Assembly: GCA_964017145.1 (NCBI GenBank)
Contig: OZ024852.1
Coordinates: 1,551,945 to 1,615,944 of the forward strand
Length of the DNA stretch: 64,000 bases
Source: Agrocybe praecox
Taxonomy: Eukaryota; Basidiomycota; Agaricomycetes; Agaricales; Agrocybaceae
Direction of reading: 5' to 3'
Shown here: piece by piece, positions 32,725-46,895 of the stretch
How positions within the stretch are numbered: position 1 is the first letter of the stretch
Layout: the number at the start of each line of letters is the position of its first letter
The notes under the pieces: model-generated
The model's database searches: none
The model's input: only the letters and a program-made list of their open reading frames with translations
What the model was told of the DNA's origin: nothing
Position numbers and translations under genes: made by a program

Positions 32725-35700
32725 ATGAACGTGAACATCTGGGTACGTGGCGCATATTCTCTTCCAATCTATTTCGCAATGTTAAATCTATCACGCCAGA
32801 CCGAGCACCGGAATCCGGAAGGACGTACGTATTGGTTCAACACTGGAACCAAGCAGAGCGTTTGGGAGAAGCCTGATGGTATGTTTAAACGTATTCTCCG
32901 CCCTCGAATTACTAATATCTTCTCCATCCAGACCTGAAAACACCCTTTGAGGTATTGCATTATCAACCTCATTCTGGTGATTTGCATCTAACGCAAACCT
33001 TTTAGCGCGCACTTAACCAGACAAAATGGAAAGAATACTTTTCCGGGGGCAGGAAATACTATTACAACGTGCGTATCATGTTGAACTACGGTTTGGGTTT
33101 ATTCAAATTTTGCATTGTAGACGGAAACGAAGGAGTCTAAGTGGGATATGCCTGATGAGCTTCTTTTAGTTTTAGAAAAGGTGGAAAAGGAAGCACAAGT
33201 TCCTGCGGCTGCGTAAGTCTAACATCCAACTTATGATACTTTCGATGTTTGACAAAGGGTGACAGAAAACCTCTGACAATCGCTGCTCCGGGATTCACTC
33301 CAGTTAAAGGAGCCATACAAGGTGGAATAGTCCCAACTGGAGGTGCTGATCCGTCCTCATCCACACCCAACCAGCAGAATGGTGCAAATCTTGCTGTCGG
33401 CGCTCACACTGGTGGTCTTCCACAACCAAACAGTGCATTGCCGGTCCGACCCAGCTTACCAGACGACCCAGTAATCCCGCACAATGGCTTCCAGACAGTC
33501 GAAGAAGGAGAGAAGGCTTTCCAACACTTACTAAGGAAGGCAGGAGTGGACGCTAATTGGACATGGGATCAGACAATGCGTGCTATTATCACTGATCCCT
33601 TGTACAAAGCACTCAACACTCTTGCCGAGAAGAAAGCATGCTGGGAAAAGGTGTGTTAGGTGTTTTATTACCCTATACACGCGTATTTACCACTGGACAG
33701 TACACCACCGCATTGAAAGTCAAGGAACAGGAGGAAAGGGATGCCAGACTTTCAAAGCTACGTCCTGCAATTCGTAATATGCTGAAGGGCAATCCAAATG
33801 TCTTCCACTATACCACTTTCCCGACCGCAGACAAACTTTTTGCACAACATCCAATATGGCAACAAGCTAAAATTGAAGCTGAGCGTAAACTCATTTTTGA
33901 AGACTATGTAGCCGAGTTGAAGGAGCAGGTCGTGGTACGTAATACATTTCTCTCCAATCAATTTATTCTGAAATTTGGTGTTTCCAGAGCCAAACACGCG
34001 CCGCACGAGGACGAAGCATTTCCAAGGTCGTATCTCTTTTCAAAGAATTGAATGTAGACGTTGTTACCAGGTGGCGTCAAGCTCATGAAATGCTCACGGA
34101 ATCCGAGGAATGGCAATCAGATGAAGAACTGCGCAAGTTGCCCACTCTCGATATCCTCTTGGCCTTTGAGGATTATAGTCGAGTACGCGAGAGAGAATAC
34201 GAGGAACAAATGCGCAGAGCCCAGGTTGAGAAAACGAGGCGTGAGCGCAAAGCACGCGAAGCTTTCAAGGTACGCCGTTATCTAGACGCTGCATTGATCA
34301 TAAACTGACTTCATTCTCACAGACTGTACTCCATGAACTCATAGAGTCTGGCACTCTGAAAGCTCGTACAAAATGGAAGGAAGTATATCCTCTTTTCAAG
34401 GACGACACCAGGTACTTGGACATGCTCGGGAATCCAGGATCTAATCCGTTGGAGTTGTTCTGGGATGCTGTCGATATTCTTGACCAAAAATTGGATGAAA
34501 AAGTTGCCATCGTCGAAGATGTCATTAAGCGACATAATGCGAAGCTTGCAGAAAGCAAATCCGACGACAAGGAACAGATGGACGTCACCGAAACTTCATT
34601 TGCTGTTACTCCGGAGACAACTTGGGAACAGTTCTTTAGCATTGTGAGCGGAGAGGCTGATGCTTCAATGAAGGCTTTGTCGGAAGAAGAGCTGCAGCTT
34701 GTGTTCAAAACGGTATTTCTTTACATCACAAGTATATGATCAATGTCTGATATTTTTGAATTAGCTACGTGATGTTGCTATCAAGAAAGCAGCGGATGAG
34801 AAGAGACGACATGAGCGAAAGCAACGTCACTTGCAAGATGATTTGCGTTACGCCATGAAGAAATTGTCAGAACCTATTGACATCTCCGCAAAATACGAAG
34901 ACGTAAGTGTTCTTATTCTTTTCTTCGATGATTCATAGTTCACAGGCATACGAAATAGATTGTTCCTTTGATCGAAAATCTCCCAGAATACAAGGCGTTG
35001 GACGACGAAGAAGGACGACGTGCTGCGTTTGCCAAATATGTCAAGAGACAAAAGGTGAATTTGAGTCTATTGTTCCAAGAGCTTATTTTGAACGGTATTT
35101 CAGGAACGGATGCGGGAAGTTAACTCGGACGACGGTGGTTCAGTGACAAGCAGAAAACGCAAAGAACCCGTGCATGCGGACCGTGACGTTGACCGCGACA
35201 GAGACCGTGAGCGAGACCGTGGTGGCGATAGAGACAAACGCGACAGAGACTCTCACCGCGACCGAGATCGAGAGAGGGGGAAAGATTATGACAGAGGCGC
35301 AAGGAGCTCTCGTCATCATCACAGGTACGACGATTACGACGACCGCCGCCCTTCTCGCGACTATAGGGACAAGGACAAAGAACTTGATCGAGAAAAAGAC
35401 CGCGACGGCTATAGGACTTCAAAATATAACCGTGATGGAGACAAGGACGATAAAAAGAGTCATCGAGACGACTTGAAGGATAGGGCTCCTAGGGACCGCG
35501 GTTCAAGTCATGGACGCGACTGGGATGATGGTTCCAAAGGGAGAGAGAGGAGTTTGAGTATCACTGCCGTGAAGGAAGGCAGTCAGAAGCGGGAACAGGA
35601 AGATGATAGCCAGAACGACCGCGCAGAGAAGGTATGTCTATTTCCTTCGCAAGTTACATTCTTATCTAATATAACATTGTAGAGACCTCGCTACGACCGT

Positions 35701-35778
35701 GATGCGTCAGAGCAGATGGAAGTTGGTAAAAGGCAGGGATCAGCTCGTGCAGAGACACCAGAGGAAGGGGAAATATGA
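32725..35778 (+). CDS. PRP40: U1 snRNP-associated splicing factor Prp40
   Basis: Prp40 bridges the 5' splice site (U1 snRNP) and the branch-point proteins. Thirteen exons give 806 residues: 32725-32742, 32800-32878, 32932-32951, 33006-33068, 33121-33212, 33266-33650, 33701-33934, 33988-34269, 34323-34712, 34765-34902, 34959-35054, 35104-35631 and 35683-35778. Two N-terminal WW domains are seen ([15 protein letters not shown] and [14 protein letters not shown]). A Pro/Gly linker follows, then FF repeats ([60 protein letters not shown]). The last 220 residues are an extreme Arg-Asp/Arg-Glu repeat tail that yeast Prp40 lacks. The first exon has only 18 bases. It converges on the bL21m gene with 51 bases between stops. 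Confidence 0.93.
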
Positions 35779-35829
35779 ACTATAAGATTATCCTACGCGA
35801 AATTATATGTTGATACAGAATAACGAATG

Positions 35830-36343
35830 CTATGATGATGCCGAGGGTTCAGCAGGAATCTCAATGCTGCCTATCCTGAGCCGCGTATATTCCTGCTTAT
35901 GTTGAATAGTCTTCTGATAACCCTTTCTCCTCTTTTTCTTGAAAATAAACTCCATTGGACCTTTGGTGTGTTCGACGACGGTTGCCTCGACTCTAACTTT
36001 ATTTGGGGGTATCACAGGGTTGCCGCGAAGAGTGTATTCGCGTGAACCCAGTTCGTGTATTTGGTCGAGAACAAGGACGTCACCGATTTTGACGTCGCGA
36101 AGATGAGGCACGGTGAGGACGTCGCGTGGTGTCAAGATATATTTTTTGCCAACGAAGGAGGCGACGACATATTGCGAAGGTTGCGAACGAATGAGCTGCA
36201 AAGCAGTCGTGGTTGAGTCAGGTAATGTGTGAAGACCCCTAGTTGCTGCTAGCCGCAGTGGGGAACCTGTTTGTGTGTGAGATGGATATTGAAAAAGTCA
36301 TTCGTAACAAAAAAGACTTACACCACCTAAGCAGACTTGCCAT
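35830..36343 (-). CDS. MRPL49: Mitochondrial large-subunit ribosomal protein bL21m
   Basis: Two exons (36343-36322 and 36266-35830) give 152 residues. The first 22-base exon encodes MASLLRW and splices to a sequence giving an Arg/Leu-rich, acid-poor N-terminus ending about GLHTLP, a mitochondrial presequence. The rest reads as ribosomal protein L21: YVVASFVGKKYILTPRDVL, VKIGDVLVLDQI, and the basic IFKKKRRKGYQKTIQHKQ near the C-terminus, which contacts rRNA. The first ATG of ATP1 is on the opposite strand 159 bases away. Confidence 0.88.
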
Positions 36344-36502
36344 GGTATTGAACACTTAGCTGGAGTTAGTGACGAGAGTGTGATGCGAAAAATCGGATTG
36401 AAACTCCGCCTGAATGTTCCGAATGGCGCCGACTTGGTTGTTACAACCGAAAACTTCCCTGCTGAGTCTCTCATACCCATTTCTCATTTTCACCTCCTCC
36501 CC
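36344..36502. promoter_or_regulatory. Bidirectional promoter of bL21m and ATP1
   Basis: Only 159 bases lie between the start codons of two nuclear genes for mitochondrial proteins. Near the middle, 36436-36448 reads GGTTGT-T-ACAACC, a perfect inverted repeat with a single-base centre, a possible binding site for a dimeric factor. A pyrimidine-rich stretch precedes the ATP1 ATG. Confidence 0.6.
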
Positions 36503-38686
<2,184 letters not shown>

Positions 38687-39029
38687 AAGTAGAGTTGATT
38701 ATTTAGACCTCGATGTTTATACGATTCGAGACCCAAAATGAAGCCTTCAGCATTTCTTTCTCCTCTCTTCTTTTCATAGATACACCCTATCGTTTAAGCA
38801 TTGCAATTCTACTAGTTATCGGAGACTCTTGAAAGTGTGAATGGAGCAAGGTTAAGGGTGAGCAGAGTAGATGATTCTGCTGTAAGTACTGTCGTAAGAC
38901 CGACTATGGCCGAGCATCTAATCTTATCTTTGGATCCGTGCGTATTCCGACCCGTTAAACTTTTTGTAGACTCTTGTTCAGTAACTACACCCTATATAAG
39001 CCCCTTAATTTTTCTTGTAGACCATCATC
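38687..39029 (+). promoter_or_regulatory. ATP1-PRO2 spacer with TATA-like box
   Basis: This tandem spacer carries the ATP1 3' end and the PRO2 promoter. A TATATAAG sequence at about 38993-39000 lies about 31-37 bases before the PRO2 ATG at 39030. If it is used as a TATA box, the leader would be very short. Confidence 0.45.
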
Positions 39030-40555
39030 ATGAACTCCGAAGCCATTGCAAAGGCTGCTAAAGCAGCGTTTGAAGACTCTCAACTGGTTTCAGCTTCAGA
39101 GCGTGTCAAGGCTCTTCAAATCATCCGCAGAGAACTGGAATCACGGAAGGCGGAAATCCTGGCAGCAAATGTTGAGGATCTCAAGGTGTATAAAGTTATT
39201 TCTGTAAACCACATTACATCAAACTGACTAGGTCAGTCTGCTCAAGCCGAAGTCGATGCTGGTCGGATGACCACTTCCTTGCTAAGTCGCCTTGATCTAG
39301 GGAAGGGCGACAAATGGGATTCTATGCTTCAAGGCATCGATGATGTAGCCTCCTTGCCAGACCCTAACGGAATCGTAACATATGCCACGCAGCTGGACGA
39401 TGATCTGGAGCTTTATCGTGTGTCGTGTCCTATAGGTGTTTTGCTGGTTATTTTCGAGGCCCGGCCGGAAGTTGTGGTTAATATTGCAGCGTTAGCCATA
39501 AAATCAGGTGCTTATCATTCGTTGTTTGTATTCTGTGGTTTTTTATATATACTCTATGTAGGAAATGCTGCTATTCTAAAAGGCGGGAAAGAGTCCAATC
39601 GCACGACCTTGGTTCTTTCCAATGCCATCTCTGCGGGATTGGCACAGACTGCGCTCCCCGAAAAATACATCCAAGCGATACAAACTCGCGACGAGGTTTC
39701 CGAGCTGCTGAAGCAGGACCGATATATTGATTTGGTTATTCCAAGAGGCAGCAACAGCTTGGTTAGGAGCATACAGAATAGCACCAGCATCCCCGTCATG
39801 GGCCACGCGGATGGCTTGTGTTCTGTGTATCTGGATGAGCAGGCAGATCTAGAAAAAGCTGTTCGAGTCGTGGTTGATTCCAAGGTATCTTTATTATTGT
39901 TACTTTTCTTCCCATAGAGCCGCTAATGATCCCAATTTTGTAACAGATTAACTATCCTTCAGCATGCAATGCTGCAGAAATATTAATTGTACACGATTCT
40001 TTGCTTCACACCATTTGGCCTGCAGTTGCAAAGGCATTATTGGAAGCAAACGTTGAGCTGCAATGCGATCCTGCGACACTCGACGTGTTAAAATCTCTAT
40101 CTCCCGCTCCTTCGAAACTCGAAACTCACGTTCGACTTGCCACCCCAGAGTCGTACGCGACAGAACATCTCTCACTAGTCCTCTCAGTCGTTTCCGTCCC
40201 ATCTCTACAAGCAGCCATACAGTTCATTAACTCACATTCCTCCCATCACACTGATTGCATTGTAACAGAATCAGAATCAGCATCATCCATTTTCTGCCGT
40301 GCTGTTGACTCTGCAGGAACGTTCGTAAATGCAAGCACCCGCTTCGCCGATGGGTTCCGATATGGTTTCGGTACTGAAGTTGGAATCAGCACAGGCCGAA
40401 TACATTCTCGTGGCCCTGTGGGATTAGAAGGACTAGTGATATACAAGTATATGATGAAGAGCAAAGGGAAAACCGGACATATCGTAGGAGAATTTGGGAC
40501 CGGCAAAAAGCAATTCCAGCACAAGCGGATTGATACAAGCATTCTACCTTTCTAA
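39030..40555 (+). CDS. PRO2: Gamma-glutamyl phosphate reductase
   Basis: The enzyme reduces gamma-glutamyl phosphate with NADPH, the second step from glutamate to proline. Four exons (39030-39185, 39237-39507, 39562-39884, 39947-40555) give 452 residues. Visible landmarks: SCPIGVLLVIFEARPEVVVN, GNAAILKGGKES, the active-site cysteine in NYPSACNAAEILIVH (start of exon 4), DSAGTFVNASTRFADGFRYG and RGPVGLEGLVIYKY. All are at the expected order and spacing. It converges on the NASP gene, 89 bases between stops. Confidence 0.96.
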
Positions 40556-40644
40556 AAATGCAATCATAGATATAATAGATTTATATATGTCAGGAATATT
40601 ACAGTAAGGTATATACACGTAAGAAATAAACAAGTCAAGGAGGC

Positions 40645-42220
40645 TTATGCTTCGTCTAACTTGGCCTTTTTGTCGGCGTTGATTGGTTCGGGTTCACCTT
40701 CAGCTTTACGTTTTGTCGCGGTTGACTCTTCTGCTACTGCAGGGGCGGCTGCAGGTACCTTTTTCTTTTTCTTCACAATGGATGTTAAGTCGTTGACGAC
40801 TACAGCCGCAGGCTGCGATGCGGATGACGAGCCCGCGTTCAACTCTTGATCCAGAGATTGTGCCGCTAATTCAGGTGCACTGGTCGCAAGTGACTCGTTG
40901 GGCGAAGTCTTCAACTCTTCCACCTGAGAGAACGAGGAAACAATTAGATCATGTTATGGAGCTTCTATAAATAATGAAGCTTACTTTCAAGGCGAGATCA
41001 TCCTGCAACCCAACAAGCTCTTTGATTTCACTCTCTATCTGAGCCTTCGACATCTTTTGAACATAATCATCACGTATTAATCGAGTCGTTGTTGATTTCC
41101 CTTTCCCTTTTGGATCGCTGGCTACGTCTGGCAACGGGGGCAGTTCACCAGCAAGGCCCTTTCGCAGCTCATCAAGTCTTGCTTGAATACTAGCAAGTGC
41201 GCTTTCAGCATGGGCAATAGCACCAGAAAGACGACCAGATGTTAAGTCAAGGACCATGCTCAATTTGTAGTGAGCTTCAGCGATTTGGCGAGAGGACGAA
41301 GGAAGGAGGTCAATTTTCAATTTTAGGCCTTCTTCGTAGTCTGTAATAGCCTGGTCGAATTTTTCTGTATCGAGGTGTTAATAAAATCACATGTGGATAT
41401 ATGCACAAATTTGCTCACCTGTCTCTAGAGAGACATCTCCGAGTGCGATGAATGTGTCTGCCAATTTCAGCTTAACTTCGTCGTCGCCGTCTTCATCCTT
41501 CTGCTTCTCATAAATAGCACGAGCAAGGTCGAGTACTTCCCATGCAGCATTAAAATCATCCTCAGGTTCCCCGTCATCGCCTTCATCGTCCCCTTCTTCC
41601 TCTTCCTCATCTTCTTCTACTTGAGCGGCCTGCCCAAACAAGTCTACTGGGTGGTCTTCTCCCTCTTCAGCATCTCCAGAGAATGAAAGAATAGGACCGT
41701 TGGAAGATGTTTTTGATCCAGATGCTAGTCATGATTATACCCGCTTCAGTGGCTTGAGGTCCCTGTAGACAAGTCACGACGTACCTTTGGCTTGTTCCTG
41801 GGCCGCCTCCTCCGTCTGTTCTTGTTCCTTGCCTAAAACTGAGCTTTGTGCAATGGCATTTTCAAGAAGAGCCTTCCCATAGGAAAAATAGAGGTCCGCG
41901 GTTTCTGGAGCGTGCTCGCCAAGATTTTGTGTACTAATGAAGGAAGAGCGCGTCAGATGCCTCAAATTTTCAGGACGCGCCGGAAGGATTGGAATACGCG
42001 TTAGACGCGACTTACACGAGTTCAAGGGCGGTGGCATAGTGGTCCACTGCTTGCTCATATTTTCCGAGAGCAAACGCGCGTTTTGCTTGTTCAATGGAGC
42101 TCTCCGCCGTAACGTCCGCAGGCGTGGCAGATGCAGCATTTTTTGTATCCCTGATGAAACGGAACATATTGGCACCTCCGGTGTGGCATAGATAAACACT
42201 TCTAATACTCACGAGCTCAT
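40645..42220 (-). CDS. NASP/Sim3/Hif1-type histone chaperone (SHNi-TPR)
   Basis: Six exons (42220-42213, 42150-42016, 41933-41785, 41724-41419, 41364-40985, 40923-40645) give 418 residues. TPR motifs are visible: AKRAFALGKYEQAVDHYATA, ADLYFSYGKALLENA, AWEVLDLARAIYEKQ, KFDQAITDYEEGLKLKIDLL and IAEAHYKLSMVLDLTSGRL. TPR 2 is interrupted by a strongly acidic stretch (about residues 145-170; EEDEEEEEGDDEGDD), the hallmark of this family for histone binding. The C-terminus has a KKKKK basic patch and a KRKAEGE nuclear-localisation-like sequence. The family carries H3-H4 or CENP-A. The first exon is 8 bases, encoding Met-Ser and two bases of the next codon. Confidence 0.9.
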
Positions 42221-42585
42221 GTTAATGAAAAGGACGTTGGAAATTAGATGTGTTGGGTAATCTTAGAGAGATGGAGGATGTAAATGGACAAGAGTGATGT
42301 GTGAAAGCGTGACGGTGTAACGCATTTATATGAATGAATAAGTGGCCCGAACAAACGGAAATAAGCATGTGCAAATCAATGTGCAGAAACAAAGAAACAT
42401 TAACTAGTCATGGATATACAAAGAACGTAAATGGGTAAATGAGAACACAAAAGAAGCTAGCTACATTATTGATGAAAGTGTCCCAAGGATCCAAGAATGT
42501 GAGAATTAGAGACAAGCGAAAAAGAAGAGCGGCGTCGCTTGAAATAAATAAAATGGGACAAAGAACTACTACTCAAGACTTGGTA
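42221..42585. other. Spacer between NASP and the ANTH gene (both minus strand)
   Basis: This 365-base spacer holds the NASP promoter and the 3' end of the ANTH-domain gene. No feature is recognised. Confidence 0.5.
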
Positions 42586-45500
42586 TCATATCAAAGAGTT
42601 CTGTTGCGGTTGCTGCTGTTGTTGGTTGCTAAACATCCCTACGCCGAAAGGTTGAGGCGATCCAAAGTTCATATTGGGCAACGGTGGTATGTTACTTGAG
42701 CCCCCAAGAGCTGAGCCAGCTGCCATCGAGGCACGGAATGGATTGGCAGAACCACCACCTGTAATCTGCGGCCGAAGGCCAACACCTAGCGACGATCCAC
42801 CAAACCCACCAGTGATCCCCGTAGGTTGACTGTTAAGGAAGTTGTAGGAACTCGACGGATTTCCAGCACCATTCTGAGTCGCAGAAAGATTCGCTTGATT
42901 AAAAGAGGGATTAGAGGGGTTCACGCCAGACGATGTTGGTCCACTTGTAGAGGGGAGGCCAGTGATTGCTGGGGTCGTAGGTCCGGAACCAGGGATAGGT
43001 GGTAATGATTCCAGTAAAGAAGCACCAAAGGATGAAGAGGGCTTGAAAGGCTTCAACCCAGAAAATCCGGTAAGGTGTGACTTTACTGGGGGGATAGATG
43101 ATTGGGCAGAGAAGGATGTATTTGTGGTTCCTGTAGGTTGAGTTGATAATGAAGATGAAAAGAGCGAGCCGGAAAACGTTGAACCTGTGGCAGTAGTGGA
43201 TGTATCCTGCGATGTGAGCGGATTGCTAGTAGATGTTGCAGACGTAGCATTGTCGAAGTTAGGTTTTGATTTAGATGAATTGTTAAAGGCAAAGGAGGAT
43301 GCAACGCTCGAAATGTCTGTGGCACCTGGATTCAATGAACTGTTATGGAAGGAAAAGTTATTAAAACCTGTTGATTGAGCCTGTTGCGGTTGTGCAGGTT
43401 GTTGTTGCACTTGAGATTGTTGGTTTGACTGAAATTGGTTGCCACTAGAATTGGGTAGCCCGGTGATAGATTGTTGGAGTTGGAATAGAGTGGGTGGTTT
43501 GGGTACAGAAGGCGGTGGAGTGGTTATGGGACCAAAGGGATTATTCGTTCCAGTCTGATGCGTCTTAACTGGCTGTAAACCTGATGCATTGGAATTGGTC
43601 GAAGAAGTCAGTGGAGTAGATGCGGGACGGGCTGGGGTGCCATTGACACTGGAGTTTGTCATGAATGAGGGAGTCGGGGCAACAAAAGACGAAGGTGTCG
43701 GTCCCGCTGACGATGAGAAACCAGACGAGCCAGGTGTAGTGTTTGACATTGAACCTGTCATCCAATTCTGGTTCATTGGAGGACTTTGAGCTGGATTGGG
43801 TTGGACCTGATTCTGGGGGCTCTGAGGCCCAGCGTTTGCGAATAAAGCCATCCCAGTTGTTTGTGGTACAAGCATACTCTGACGGAAAGGATTGGCACCT
43901 GTAGCCTGGGGTTGGAGGAAACCAGTTTGCTGAGGTTGCGGCATGGGTGGTTGAACGAACCCAGTTGCTTGCGGCTGCAAATATGAAGAAAACGGTCGGT
44001 GCCCGGTTTGTTGCGGTACTTGAGCCTGAGCGCTCAAAAAGTTGCCAAAAGGATTGGGTTGTTGTGGCATGGCAGTTTGTTGAGGAACAATAAACCCTGT
44101 TGGCTGGAAAGCAATTTGGGGCGCCTGTCGCATAAAGGGCTGACCCGTAGGCATTTGTGCAAAGGGGTTTGGAGCCTGTTGGCCAAATGCTGGGTTTACA
44201 CTAACAAATATAATATGGTAAACGATATGTACCACACCAATAAATTCGAAAAGTACCTCTGAGTCGGTTGTTCTGGCTCTATGGCCGAGAAGAAATCAAT
44301 GATATTTTTGTTTTCATCACTTGTAGATTTTCGACCTTCTGGCTTGCTACCGCTAGCAAACGCAACTTTAGAAGACGTCGAAGCTGTATTCCCATTAGTT
44401 GTTGCTAATAGGAATGCAATTCAGCAAAGACAAATGTATAGAGTACGGAAAACATACGTGTTGATGGCTGCTTTCCGTTCGTATTGGATTTCGATTTACC
44501 ATCAACTGCTTGTTTATTGGCTTTATATTCCAGACGATTCTGCTCGAAGTTCGGATCCCGGAGATATTCTTCAAGAGCGCCAGCTAGAGACACAGGTGCC
44601 TAACGACAAGACATCAGCAGAGGTTAGAAATGGAATTCGTTGCACTTGGCTTACATGTTTCAGATTAGGTATCGACACATTCAATAAATTTTGCAATTTC
44701 TTTGCAACGCCTAAGTATTCCACCACAAAATCTGTCTGTTTGCAGAAGTGACGATAAATCCTCAACGCTTCTTCGGCATCAATGTGGGACATTTCGAAAT
44801 AGTTTTCTGTAGAGTCTAAGTATACGCAAGAAGATATGGCATGGGTAATCACCAACCTAGCACATTAATAACACCTTCATTCCCTGCCTGGAACAAGATC
44901 AAGAGATCTTTGACTAACATACGCAAAGCCGTAATAGTGAGCTCATCCTCCAGATCGTCAAGATAGAACTGAAGATAAATTGATGGCCGTTAATAATGCG
45001 GTAGTAGACCATAAATAACTGGCATAAACATACGCGGCATTCGACGAGAGCATCTATCATGTTATGAACCGCCTTTGTTTCTCGTAGCAGACCCTTCTCC
45101 ACGGTCATTGAACGCAATTTCCTTCCCATGATTGTCTTGCTTCGGGAAGGCGCGGAAGTGGTATTCGTTTTGGCCCGTTCTTTCTTATTCCGATATCCTT
45201 CCTCGTCTACCGACATCGACTGAGAATTGCGCATGTCCCGGTTATTATCGGCCTGAACTCTCACGGCGTCGTGCTTCAAGTCCTTGTATGCGCGGATTCT
45301 TGAATCAAGGTAGAGGGCGTAATTTTGGAGGTTTTGTGGGGCAGCGTAACCTATCGAGAAAAAGGTATAAGGACGTATAGAATAAGAGGCAGTAAATGCA
45401 ATCACCATCCCAGTTCCCTGCAGTAATATTTCGCAGGCGTAAAACTTCAGATGACGAAAGATATGAGAGGACGTTATCGGTAGAGCCATTCCGTATCATA

Positions 45501-45810
45501 GTGTGAAGTACAATCAGGGCTTTGAACGCGACCTGTACGTGGCGGTATAATTCAAAATAAATCACTGTAAGGAATGAGTCTACGTACAATAGCATTGGGC
45601 TCTCGAATCCGCGGGGACAAAGCTTTACACACATCGTGAACAGCACCGTCATCGGACCAGGTTGCTGCAATAATGGGGTCTATGTACTGGGGTGGAGATG
45701 ATGTCAGCTATACCGCAGAAGATATCCCACTTTGTTATACGCACCTTGGCCTTTGGGGGAGCAGCCTTTGGTTTGCAGGCCAACTTCACGACCTTGTCAA
45801 AGCTCGACAT
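42586..45810 (-). CDS. AP180/CALM-type clathrin adaptor (ANTH domain)
   Basis: This endocytic adaptor binds PtdIns(4,5)P2 and recruits clathrin and SNAREs; yeast homologues are YAP1801/YAP1802. Nine exons (45810-45745, 45686-45588, 45532-45406, 45350-45034, 44968-44857, 44806-44655, 44599-44458, 44404-44257, 44200-42586) give 925 residues. The ANTH domain covers about residues 1-300: FDKVVKLACKPKAAPPKAK with the basic lipid-binding patch, TWSDDGAVHDVCKALS, VAFKALIVLHTMIRNG, YFEMSHIDAEEALRIYRHF. The C-terminal 540 residues, all in the last exon, are Gln/Pro/Ser/Asn-rich and disordered. They hold five NPF motifs (EH-domain ligands) and eight [LIVM]xxQ/SxTG motifs, the kind phosphorylated by Ark1/Prk1 kinases. 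No canonical clathrin box is obvious. Confidence 0.92.
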
Positions 45811-46158
45811 TTGTTCACAGGAAGGGCTGAACAGCGTTGATGATGGCTCATGCAATCAGGCCTGTTCTTTGATTGAAACTCAGCATGACATGTCATGTGC
45901 AATCCATTTAAATAATAGCAATAATAGGAGCTACAAATCATTTTAATTTCACTTCGTGGAATAGCTCTTGAGAGTACACAAATTCTACATGTTCTCTTCT
46001 CTGAGTCGCTACTACCCAATATGTAGTTGAGGTACAACGAAAACTTGGTTAAAACGAGGGTAGCCCCAGTTTTGATGAATAATAAGGGACTGCGGGCGGA
46101 ATTCGGACAGTTCTTCCCGTTTCCACTTTTGGCCTCGTCGCAGCTCGTCGCTCGAGCT
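45811..46158. other. Spacer between the ANTH gene and the CFEM gene (both minus strand)
   Basis: This 348-base spacer holds the promoter and leader of the ANTH gene and the 3' end of the CFEM gene. No feature is recognised. Confidence 0.5.
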
Positions 46159-46895
46159 CTATATGGACATCATAACAAGCCATGCTGTCATTGTCAAGAG
46201 TAAGCTGACGATCGTAGGAATAATATGATCTCTGTTTGCGTTTCCGGCCCCTTTCTGTAAAGGCTGAGTCTGTGGTGCATTGGAACTTGGTGTATTCGTT
46301 GCTGCTGTGCATAAAGTGAGGCTAAGACCTGAATTAAAACACGATTCCGCGAGACTCTTACCTGAGGGTGGATTGTTGGTAGTTAGAGTGACCTGTGAAA
46401 CGGTCACTACCACAGTAGAAGCAGGAGGTCCGCTACCTGGAGCAGTAGTGGATGATGGGAAGAGGCTGAACAGAACGGCACTCGCTGTGTTTATCAAGAA
46501 GCTTAGCAAAATCAAATGGAGCAGACTATTCGCATAGAGTGGTCTCACCATTTGGACAAGACAATACAGCATTCTGTGCCGCTGCGAGCTGGTCTGCTAA
46601 TGAACATGTTGCTTGTACACAATTCTTTGCGATGATCAAATTTTCCGTTTTGCAATGACACACAATGTCGTCCCTGGAGAAAACAGCACCCATAAAGCGC
46701 CCGTTAATGAGCCCTATCCTTTGAGTCAGAAGAGATGGCCATCTGCATGGCGACTTACGCGGCACATCCCGTCTCTGCGAGGATTGTGGGTTCGCACTGA
46801 ATCAAGCATAGTGGGACTGGGATTTGAGCAACAACGCCAGAGAAATAGAACGCCCCAAGGAGGAAGAATAAAGTATTGCGCATCCACGACATCAT
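46159..46895 (-). CDS. Secreted CFEM-domain protein with probable GPI anchor
   Basis: Four exons (46895-46759, 46673-46549, 46484-46362, 46304-46159) give 176 residues. A signal peptide (MMSWMRNTLFFLLGAFYFSG) is followed by a domain with exactly eight cysteines in CFEM order: PLC, QC, GC, VC-HC, NC, TC and SC. A Ser/Thr/Pro-rich stalk follows, and the end is a hydrophobic tail (IIPTIVSLLLTMTAWLVM) preceded by small residues (GAGNAN), which fits a GPI signal. CFEM proteins sit in fungal walls and membranes; some bind haem. The usual haem-binding Asp position is not certain here. The Met pair at 46895/46892 leaves the exact start open. Confidence 0.85.
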
